Source: Lachnospiraceae bacterium (GTDB taxonomy: Bacteria > Bacillota > Clostridia > Lachnospirales > Lachnospiraceae). From it: 18,073 nucleotides of DNA. Positions 12,401-18,073 of this stretch are shown piece by piece. The notes beneath the pieces were generated by a model. It ran no database searches. It was not told the DNA's origin and worked only from the letters and a program-made list of their open reading frames with translations. Within the stretch, counting starts at the first letter, position 1. Every line of letters starts with the position of its first letter. The position numbers were made by a program, and so were the translations under genes. Location: the NCBI GenBank assembly GCA_003542935.1, contig DPJQ01000291.1, positions 1-18,073 on the forward strand. Reading direction: 5' to 3'.

Positions 12401-14775
12401 ACACGAATGTACCGATTAGCAAAGGAGAATTGTATACTGGTACGATTGAAAGCGGAATCGGTATAAAGGCGGATGCCTATGACCTTGTAGATAAAGCCAA
12501 GGAACCAATTGCCGAAAATCAGGTGGTTGATGAGAACACTTATGTACCCCTGGAAACAGTATCTATCAATGCAAATATGGATAAAATGAATATAGGAGAT
12601 ACGGCTGAATTAAAATTATCCGTAACTCCGAAAAATACGACGGAACAGACTTTTGTATGGTCGTCATCTGACGATAAAATACTTTCAGTAGATGAAAAAG
12701 GAGTAGTGAGGGCGCTGTTCGCCGGAAACGCGACTATTACAGTATGTTCTCTGAGTGGAGGTATCAGCAACTCAATAGAGATTGTATGTGAAGATATTGC
12801 GCATGTTTCGGAAAAAATTAAACGGATCACCGATTCTATGGGCAAATATGAAACGGCTACGGCAAAATCATCAGACAGAGAACCCATTGACAGATTGTGC
12901 TGTGAAATCAATGAATTGCTTGCTGAACCTAACCTGGCGAACCATATCCGTAATGACCTTATGAGCGCATGGGACAAAGCACAGATACTTATATCGAAGA
13001 TTAATGAAGTAACCGCTGCCATAAATACGGATAATATAAAGGCAGCTACCGGTATTCATAAAGACAATGTCCAAATCGCAAATAAACTTGCATTACAAAA
13101 AGCAAAAGCCGATTATGAGAAAGCATTGAAAGATCATCCTGGAAACTATACGGATACAGAGAAAGAACACATTAACGGCAGAATCAAGGAATTAAATGAC
13201 GCATTGAAAGCAATTGAAAATGCGGAAAAGGTAATCGATATGATAAAAGCACTGCCTGATTCGGACAAGATTACTGTTTCAGATGCGAATTCCATCAGGC
13301 AGGCCGTAACCGCTTATAATGATTTGTCAGGCCATGAACAAGAGATTGTAGATGCACAAACAAAATCAAAGCTGGAGGTTTCTGTAAATACTATAAAGAA
13401 CATAATTGCAGCAAAGATCAAGCAGACCGCAGACAAATTAGACAACTTTGAGATCACTAATGTAAAGCTGTCAGATCAGGAAGTGATTGTTCGGTCGAAA
13501 GAAGAAATTGAAGCAATACTCGCTATCACAATTTTAACGGATGAGGATATAACTATTTTAAATGGTCTGAAAGTAAAGTGCGATAATCTTCTTGCCAGGA
13601 TTTCAGGTGTTGCAGAATTGATTGGGCAGTTGCTCAGTACTATAGACTCATACGATGAAAAAACGGTAAAATCTACGGATCAGGAAGCTTTAAAGCAGCT
13701 TGCCGCTGATATTGATCTGCTGACAGGCACAGGGAATCTGACAGCAGACGATATAAGTAAGCTCGCAGAATCAAAAAGTAAAGTTCTGCTTCTTATAAAT
13801 GTTCTTAAAGAAATCGCCGGTTCGACAGATACGGTGCAAATCAAAGCGGCAGAAGGAATCACAAAGGATAATGTCCGGCTTGAAGATAAGGAGATATTAA
13901 AGAACGCAAAAAATAATTTAGAAGAAGTGTTAGAAAAAAATCGGAGTAATTATACAACTGCAGAAGTGGAAACGCTCCAAAGCAAAATACGGCAGATAGA
14001 AAATGCTTTAGAAATAATTGAAAATGTTGAAAAAGCCATGGGCTTAATAAATGCACTTCCAAGTGCAGATAAGATAACTGCCGCAGATACAGATTCAGTC
14101 AAAGCGGCAAAGGCCGCATATGATGCATTGACGGAATACGCAAAAACTCTGGTATATACGGATACAAAAGCAAAACTGGATGCGTCTGTAGAGGCTTTGA
14201 AAACCAAAGACAAGGAACAGGCTATTGAAAAGAACCCTGTTGCGGCTACAGTTAAAGTATCAAAAATCCGTTTGGCAGGCATTTCTAAAAAAATCGCTGC
14301 CGGGAAGAAGATAAAACTGACCGCCAATGTCGCACCGTCCAATGCATCAAATAAAGCTGTCACATGGACATCCAGCAACAAAAAAGTGGCAACAGTAAAC
14401 AGTGCCGGTGTTGTTACCCTGAAGAAAAAAACCGGTGGTAAATCTGTAACTATCACGGCAACTGCCCGGGATGGCAGCGGAGTAAAAGCAACCTACAAGA
14501 TAAAATCCATGAAAGGCGTGGTAAAGAAAATAGTAATCTCCGGCAAGAAATCCGAGAAAGCTGGAAACTCATTAAAACTGAAAGCGAAAGTTACCGCTAC
14601 AAAGAACGCCAACAAAAAATTAAAATGGATGAGCAGTAATAAAAAATACGCAACAGTAAGCAACTCTGGCAAGGTGAAAACACTCAAGGCAGGAAAGGGC
14701 AAAAGCGTAAAAATTACCGCTATGGCAATAGACGGCAGCGGTAAAAAGAAATCTGTCACAATCAAAATCAAATAA
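9442..14775 (+). CDS. very large secreted repeat protein: GLUG beta-helix, helical core, Ig-like domains
   Basis: The predicted protein has 1777 residues. A signal peptide (1-25, MKKK then a hydrophobic stretch ending SIYA) directs export. Residues 64-465 carry GLUG-type repeats (TAEDLAAIKNN, YVLMNDIDLS, GKLDGQGHKITGM, several AGGL/AGGI turns, closing DFDKIWEMDEGKDFPRLRQL), typical of secreted beta-helices. Residues 475-890 are mainly helical and not recognised. Residues 890-1003 (GQSYKLGGKIVTVACPTDLSIYD and following) look like a beta-sandwich seen in other clostridial surface proteins. Residues 1034-1117 form an Ig-like Big_2 domain. Residues 1122-1589 hold two helical repeats of about 200 residues with a partial copy between. 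Residues 1603-1777 are two Lys-rich Ig-like domains. No LPXTG or S-layer motif is present; the basic C-terminus may bind the wall by charge. AAGGAG lies 9 nt before the ATG. Function is unknown; adhesion or glycan binding is a guess. Confidence 0.9.
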   Translation: MKKKIICSFLVIYMLFSLIPFSIYAKEAGTGAEGNPEQTEKSFAGKSSNKSGFLAPIDDPDSSAVRIETAEDLAAIKNNLYGSYVLMNDIDLSEYGEWTPIGVTSATAFHGKLDGQGHKITGMKVSVSFTSATLKTPSYVAGLFGVCDGAEIKNIFFENSDVSIKTTSGYRYDAGAITSEYSVYAGTVAGYVKNRTVIYNCCSSGNVKADASGEGYSATIAGGLLGCAETAIISYSYNQGNIQGYNKNSVQAYNTMAGGLIGQVTKECIIDKSYNEGTVAGETSDYGESYAGGVVAYTKNAKMTVTDCFNEGTVQSLTGNMLNCDVAYAGGISAYFSGTIDRVYNAGSVTAQAKDPYGINNTSAYAGGICGYSQAPAQINHSAIVQSKVSAAAPGTKYQYRISYLGEKNNNVTINSVASGSTNDASMIKTLEDMKERGIYETTLGWDFDKIWEMDEGKDFPRLRQLQVESEIYNEEYITQHLNFIDGTEYANILADYRWAQIYWSEENNFKSNLSGALYTAIDNVIDLATLNFGDLFADNDPFKVILADYISDQTVRTEVVNLYKVTVPYSLDKTYEKVEAHIRKHWDKDAYGELSDEDLFWLFHYKDKGSEQWINENFEKHISEIVYDEKTENLEKALGITSEIFHAILEQKKHLDNTIDWLNGLINYAGEVEAYVSVNDDFKLVLAEMCNHLSDSSDTDKRYQSQLRAALESYVQYNDASNLRATMFQNYLKDTAVNAVENFIFDNMKKQAEKWLESVLSEKAFSAYQAIVKAADTTWKVMEYVTKNGELQECREMLKANAYFEKTMYATLRSIEKRLKEEKTFKEAGLFDTAFKFFKETEICSMDTVMQYLETYQTSWVAAIRNRSNTFARSAIEEVLINKLFIYRMYCHGQSYKLGGKIVTVACPTDLSIYDKDGNLVVSVKNNKVTECAEGVYAYTADCVKIAALPDDQEYSIKIDATNDGLMDYSVSEYTSDMQNVRKIEYTNVPISKGELYTGTIESGIGIKADAYDLVDKAKEPIAENQVVDENTYVPLETVSINANMDKMNIGDTAELKLSVTPKNTTEQTFVWSSSDDKILSVDEKGVVRALFAGNATITVCSLSGGISNSIEIVCEDIAHVSEKIKRITDSMGKYETATAKSSDREPIDRLCCEINELLAEPNLANHIRNDLMSAWDKAQILISKINEVTAAINTDNIKAATGIHKDNVQIANKLALQKAKADYEKALKDHPGNYTDTEKEHINGRIKELNDALKAIENAEKVIDMIKALPDSDKITVSDANSIRQAVTAYNDLSGHEQEIVDAQTKSKLEVSVNTIKNIIAAKIKQTADKLDNFEITNVKLSDQEVIVRSKEEIEAILAITILTDEDITILNGLKVKCDNLLARISGVAELIGQLLSTIDSYDEKTVKSTDQEALKQLAADIDLLTGTGNLTADDISKLAESKSKVLLLINVLKEIAGSTDTVQIKAAEGITKDNVRLEDKEILKNAKNNLEEVLEKNRSNYTTAEVETLQSKIRQIENALEIIENVEKAMGLINALPSADKITAADTDSVKAAKAAYDALTEYAKTLVYTDTKAKLDASVEALKTKDKEQAIEKNPVAATVKVSKIRLAGISKKIAAGKKIKLTANVAPSNASNKAVTWTSSNKKVATVNSAGVVTLKKKTGGKSVTITATARDGSGVKATYKIKSMKGVVKKIVISGKKSEKAGNSLKLKAKVTATKNANKKLKWMSSNKKYATVSNSGKVKTLKAGKGKSVKITAMAIDGSGKKKSVTIKIK
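12805..13401 (+). repeat. helical protein repeat, copy 1 (residues 1122-1320)
   Basis: Encodes a unit that starts SEKIKRITDSMGKYE and ends EVSVNTIKN. It contains a segment (AEKVIDMIKALPDSDKI, then ANSIRQAVTAYNDLSG) clearly matched in copy 2 (VEKAMGLINALPSADKI, then TDSVKAAKAAYDALTE). The repeat is seen at protein level; the DNA copies have diverged. Confidence 0.8.
13402..13608 (+). repeat. partial helical repeat (residues 1321-1389)
   Basis: The segment AAKIKQTADKLDNFE to LLARISG matches only the first third of the long repeat (compare KYETATAKSSDREPIDRL with NFEITNVKLSDQEVIVRS). It was probably left by unequal recombination or partial duplication. Confidence 0.6.
13609..14208 (+). repeat. 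helical protein repeat, copy 2 (residues 1390-1589)
   Basis: Second full copy of the unit. Conserved landmarks are VKSTDQEALKQL, DTVQIKAAEGITKDNV (copy 1: DNIKAATGIHKDNV), NRSNYTTAEVETLQSKI (copy 1: HPGNYTDTEKEHINGRI) and the LPSADKI block. Confidence 0.8.
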
Positions 14776-14811
14776 TGCTGAAAATATATCTGCGGAACAA
14801 GCAGTTTACTA

Positions 14812-15015
14812 ATGCAATCTTATAACAAATATACCCCTTCTTCATATAATGACACCCTGGTTCCGGTGCTGGAAAAACACAAGGAAGCCTTCGGGTATTT
14901 TCCGGAAGCCATCACAGCAGACAGCGGCTACTGCAGCGAAAAAAACCTGCTGTACCCAGAAGGGAAGGGGATCACTAGTTATATAAGGCTCCAAAAACAT
15001 GAAAAACGGAAGTAA
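14812..15015 (+). pseudogene. remnant of an IS1182-type transposase
   Basis: A 67-codon frame whose middle reads VLEKHKEAFGYFPEAITADSGYCSEKNLLY, then GITSYIRLQKHEKRK. This is the region around the second catalytic Asp (TADSGY) of DDE transposases of the IS1182 group, which normally have well over 400 residues. Both ends are missing, and I see no terminal inverted repeats. The frame starts 36 nt after the surface-protein stop codon. It is not a functional gene. The first ten or so residues may come from unrelated DNA. Confidence 0.8.
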
Positions 15016-15024
15016 AGAAAGCAG

Positions 15025-15083
15025 AACATCCCCGAAGAAAAGCAGGACCCCAAAATTCTTGCTTTATCCGGGGATGTTTTTAT
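15025..15083 (+). terminator. intrinsic terminator after the surface protein and IS remnant
   Basis: AACATCCCCG (15025-15034) pairs perfectly with CGGGGATGTT (15069-15078), followed by TTTTATTT. Inside the long loop AAAGCA pairs with TGCTTT, extending the stem. It ends rightward transcription before the convergent gene. Confidence 0.75.
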
Positions 15084-15100
15084 TTAGTGCCATAGGGGCT

Positions 15101-15119
15101 AAAAACCGCTATTAAGCGG
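15101..15119 (-). terminator. intrinsic terminator of the DUF4132 gene
   Basis: On the minus strand CCGCT-TAAT-AGCGG is followed by TTTTT (15101-15105), with flanking GGGG and CCCC that can extend the stem. It lies about 22 nt after the stop codon at 15142. Confidence 0.75.
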
Positions 15120-15141
15120 CATCCCCAGTGCTCTCTATTAT

Positions 15142-18073
15142 CTATCGTATCTGTCCCAAAATATTCGGATCTTTGATCTTCGTATCCTCCGCAAACAGTA
15201 AAATCTTCGACATGATTTCCGCCGTCTTCGGGTCGTCGTCCACGAATGGCAGGAATATTCGCCCCCGGTGCTGGGAATACACCGGCACGACGAACAGCAT
15301 GGCGTTTCCGATCTGGTGCACCACGCCGCTTCCCAGGTGCACCGTATACTGTCCCAGCTTTCCGTCGATGATCGCATGGTTGCCGTCCAGACGTACATTC
15401 TTAATCTTGAAGAGTTCGAGATTGCAGGCCACGATCGCCTGGCGCATCTCTATCGTCGAATGGCTGGTCTCCGGGTCTACGCCGCCCGCATGGGCCACGC
15501 TGACCGCCAGATCCACATCCCGCATGACCTCGCTGTAGATTACATCCGGGATCTCACGGATCTTGAGCTGCTTCCCGGTCTTCCGGTCCGCGAAGACCAC
15601 CCACTCCAACGTCGGGGCCTCCACGTCGCTGGGCGAGAACCAGTCGGCCATCGCGTAGATACAGGCAACGATATTTTCTTTGTAATATATCTTCTGCAGA
15701 CCGTCGTCATAGTCGGCCACCCAGCGGCGGCTCCGCAGAGCACCGACGGTCTTCTGGGGCTGAATCTGATTGCCGGAAAACAGCATGGATTCCTCTTTAT
15801 CCAGCTCCTCTGTGAGTTTCACATAGAGCTCCCGGAATACCTGTTTAAAGGGCTGTCTGATCTGCTTTTCAAACAAAAGCTTCTGGTATGCCTGCCAGTT
15901 CCCGTCCCTGTACAGGTCATAGGGATGGGCGATCCATATTTTATCCTCCAAACGAACCGGCGTGATGACACCGAAAGCATCCACAAGCCCCTCCGAGGTG
16001 AGAAATCCCAGTTTCGGCCGCCAATTGGCCGCCGTCTTTCCGGCAGGCTCCTCCGCAGACACCCCATCCGCCAGCATCACAACCAGATTCTCAGTTATCG
16101 GCCGGGCCACCGGATTTTTATACAGCTCCAGAAACTCCCAAACCTCGAAGGCCGTCCGGTCTTCCATGGCCTGTTCCATCATCTGCTTCGTCCGGCTGTA
16201 CTGCTCCTTGAGTTTTTTATGAACCTCCTGGAACTGTTTCACCGTCTCGTGCTTTTTATATTTCGCCGGAACCGACTTTAAGAGTTTGCCGCCCTTCCGG
16301 CATTTCAGCGCACTCTTTCCGTTCTCGTCCACGGTCACCATGAGCTCGATCTCCTCCACGGGCTGCCAGTCGAAATACGCCGCGGACTGCTCCACCAGCT
16401 TTCCTTCCATCCGGAAGGTCAGCCTCGTCACATCCGTAAAGCCCGCATTGACGCTTAAATTCCGAAGAGCCAGCTCCACGGCCCGCCCCTCGCTGGCCCT
16501 GCGCTGGGCGCCGAACTGCCTGCTTTCCTTTTTATACTTCTGGATAAACTGATAGCGATCCAGAAGCTCCTCCTCCCGCCGCAACTTCCCGTCGGAGAGG
16601 GGCAGCAGTCCCATGCTCATCAGCAAATCTTTGTTGCGCTTCGCGTCGATCTCCGCCTTCAGATCTTCTATCTTTACTTTGCCCAGGGCGGCGTCCGCGT
16701 ATTTTCTCGCCCGGCCATGGGCTGTCCCGCTGGAGGAATACTTGGCCGCATCGTAGAGAATACGGAAATTTTTCTCCCCCAATTTCCCATAAGCCTCAAA
16801 AAACCAGCGGACGTCAAAAGCCCCGTCGCTAAGCTCCTCCGGGGAAAGAGGCGTGTATTTTGCGATCACTGACTTTGCCTGATCGTCCAGGCCCTCGCTG
16901 GTATGGGCGATAAAATAGTAGCAGGCGCTGGCAAAGCCGGGCAGTTTTAGATATTCCTCGATCATCGGTATCCACTGCTGGGCGTACATGGCCAGCTCCG
17001 CCAGGCGTTTCCTGGTGATATCCGTCCCCTTCAAGGCGGCTTTCAGATCTTTAGCCGTCTCCCCCGGCCCCGGCATGGACACCTTGAGCAGATGGCTCAG
17101 CACCGACTTTCTCTCGGTATCGGAGGAATAGTAGCTGTATCCCCGCTGCAGCGGATCCCTCCCCAGAGCCGTCAATATCTGGATCATGTAGTCGATGCCG
17201 TAAATAGCCTGAATGCTGTGGGCTGCCTTTGAAAACGGCGTGGGCTGCTCGCCCCGCTTCAGCTCCACCTTCAGAACCACCGGCAGCACCTCTTTATAGA
17301 GGGTGTGGGCAAAGGCCATCTCCGGCATGTCCCCCAAGGTATCAAAACGATATTTTCCGTCGACGGGTTTGATCGCTCCCGAGCCGAAAAATGCATTCAG
17401 GGCACCTACCCTGGCCTTCCGGGATGATACGGCTCCTTTCTGTTCCACCGTGCTGACCGGCTCCAGGATACTGGACATATCAAGGAACGTAAACACCGCT
17501 TTGTAAAACAGATCCTTGTCCCATACCCCCCGCACATAACACTGTACATAGTCCGAAAGGGTCAGATAATCATCCCGGCTGCTGCTGTAAGCATAATAGG
17601 GTTTCTTTTCCCTGTCCTTCTGTTTCCGGTAATACTGCTGCAGACGGAACCTGAGGGTAAACGCGCTTCCCCAGTCTTTCTCCCCGGCCTTTGAAAGCCA
17701 GAAACACATATCCGCAAAGATCGGTAGACCCGCCGCCCGCTCCGTATACGTCTCGACCTGCCCGTTCCATCGCTTGGTCTGCACGGTAAACAGATCATTG
17801 GAGGTATCCAGCACGGAAAGCAGCTTCGCAATCCCCCGCAGACTCACATGGGCCTCCAGCTCCTTCGGGACATACTGCTCAAAGAGCGCGGCCAGAATCT
17901 TCCGCACCTGGGCGCCGTAGGTCAGGCCCAGCACCAGGTTCGAAAAAGGCGGTTTTTTCAGGATGCCGCTGCCGAATACCTTTTTATAGAGCTTCAGATT
18001 CTGCTCATAAAAATTCCGTTTGTCCATACATTGCCGGTAAAGCTCTGCCTCCAGCAAAAGCTCCGGCGTCCGT
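15142..18073 (-). CDS. DUF4132-family protein, C-terminal part (start outside window)
   Basis: The frame is open to the right edge, so about 976 C-terminal residues are visible and the N-terminus is missing. In the part numbered from the TTG codon at 18057, residues 1-560 are helical and probably form an alpha-solenoid; there is no signal peptide or membrane segment in view. The core of DUF4132 is recognisable: LGFLTSEGLVDAFGVI, IWIAHPYDL, then QKLLFEKQIRQPFKQVFRELY. The end of the family is also present, with VSVAHAGGVDPETSHSTIEMR, YTVHLGSGVVHQIGNA and FLPFVDDDPKTAEIMSKILLFAED. E. coli MolR belongs to this family, but no enzymatic reaction is established. In other bacteria such genes often lie near MoxR-type ATPases and VWA proteins; that part of the neighbourhood cannot be seen here. 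It is convergent with the surface-protein unit. Confidence 0.85.
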   Translation of the reverse strand, partial: RTPELLLEAELYRQCMDKRNFYEQNLKLYKKVFGSGILKKPPFSNLVLGLTYGAQVRKILAALFEQYVPKELEAHVSLRGIAKLLSVLDTSNDLFTVQTKRWNGQVETYTERAAGLPIFADMCFWLSKAGEKDWGSAFTLRFRLQQYYRKQKDREKKPYYAYSSSRDDYLTLSDYVQCYVRGVWDKDLFYKAVFTFLDMSSILEPVSTVEQKGAVSSRKARVGALNAFFGSGAIKPVDGKYRFDTLGDMPEMAFAHTLYKEVLPVVLKVELKRGEQPTPFSKAAHSIQAIYGIDYMIQILTALGRDPLQRGYSYYSSDTERKSVLSHLLKVSMPGPGETAKDLKAALKGTDITRKRLAELAMYAQQWIPMIEEYLKLPGFASACYYFIAHTSEGLDDQAKSVIAKYTPLSPEELSDGAFDVRWFFEAYGKLGEKNFRILYDAAKYSSSGTAHGRARKYADAALGKVKIEDLKAEIDAKRNKDLLMSMGLLPLSDGKLRREEELLDRYQFIQKYKKESRQFGAQRRASEGRAVELALRNLSVNAGFTDVTRLTFRMEGKLVEQSAAYFDWQPVEEIELMVTVDENGKSALKCRKGGKLLKSVPAKYKKHETVKQFQEVHKKLKEQYSRTKQMMEQAMEDRTAFEVWEFLELYKNPVARPITENLVVMLADGVSAEEPAGKTAANWRPKLGFLTSEGLVDAFGVITPVRLEDKIWIAHPYDLYRDGNWQAYQKLLFEKQIRQPFKQVFRELYVKLTEELDKEESMLFSGNQIQPQKTVGALRSRRWVADYDDGLQKIYYKENIVACIYAMADWFSPSDVEAPTLEWVVFADRKTGKQLKIREIPDVIYSEVMRDVDLAVSVAHAGGVDPETSHSTIEMRQAIVACNLELFKIKNVRLDGNHAIIDGKLGQYTVHLGSGVVHQIGNAMLFVVPVYSQHRGRIFLPFVDDDPKTAEIMSKILLFAEDTKIKDPNILGQIR

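Noticed and set aside
14250..14775. Sortase signal or S-layer domain at the C-terminus of the surface protein
   Set aside because: The protein ends directly in an Ig-like domain (SVTIKIK); no LPXTG-like motif, hydrophobic tail or SLH repeat is present.
1..18073. CRISPR array, tRNA or rRNA genes
   Set aside because: No regularly spaced direct repeats and no tRNA or rRNA consensus stretches were seen on either strand.

Overview
The window looks like a chromosomal segment of a Gram-positive anaerobe of the class Clostridia, most likely a Lachnospiraceae-like gut bacterium. The reasons are strong AGGAGG-type ribosome binding sites, near-consensus sigma-A promoters, a yybP-ykoY (Mn2+) riboswitch, a GPH-type sugar symporter with cytoplasmic glycosidases, and a very large secreted protein with GLUG repeats and Lys-rich bacterial Ig-like domains. 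No taxonomic marker gene is present, so this placement is inference.

Left part (about 1-9012): a glycan-use locus. On the minus strand, reading right to left, it has an L-fucose-isomerase-like gene (7839-6571), a GPH sugar:cation symporter (6448-5078), a DUF5060/apiosidase-like cytoplasmic glycosidase (5041-3551) and a GH120-like beta-helix beta-xylosidase (2237-234). A LacI-family regulator (8008-9012) is transcribed divergently. The promoters of the isomerase and of the symporter are visible copies of one module: an inverted repeat built on ACTTAATT, then -35, a TTAAG half-site and -10. This suggests one regulator controls both. The likely job is uptake of short pentose-containing oligosaccharides, cleavage in the cytoplasm, and isomerisation of the released sugar. 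The isomerase gene is abnormal: its last 83 codons are the C-terminus of an FGGY sugar kinase, joined in frame. It looks like a deletion scar that removed the end of the isomerase gene and most of a downstream kinase gene.

Between the two glycosidase genes lies an unrelated unit (3529-2337): a near-consensus promoter, a yybP-ykoY riboswitch, an intrinsic terminator that competes with aptamer stem P1, and a CaCA-family cation exchanger that is probably a manganese exporter.

Middle part (about 9013-15015): visibly more A+T-rich. It holds a 1777-residue secreted repeat protein behind its own promoter and a leader of about 245 nt, followed by a small remnant of an IS1182-type transposase. This looks like accessory or acquired DNA. 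Two terminators back to back (15025-15083 plus, 15101-15119 minus) separate it from the right part.

Right part (15142-18073): the C-terminal portion of a very large DUF4132-family protein on the minus strand; its start is outside the window.

The most notable observations are the isomerase-kinase chimera, the complete Mn2+ riboswitch with competing stems, the duplicated operator module and the unrecognised helical core of the surface protein. I did not find a CRISPR array, tRNA, rRNA or a clear defence system.
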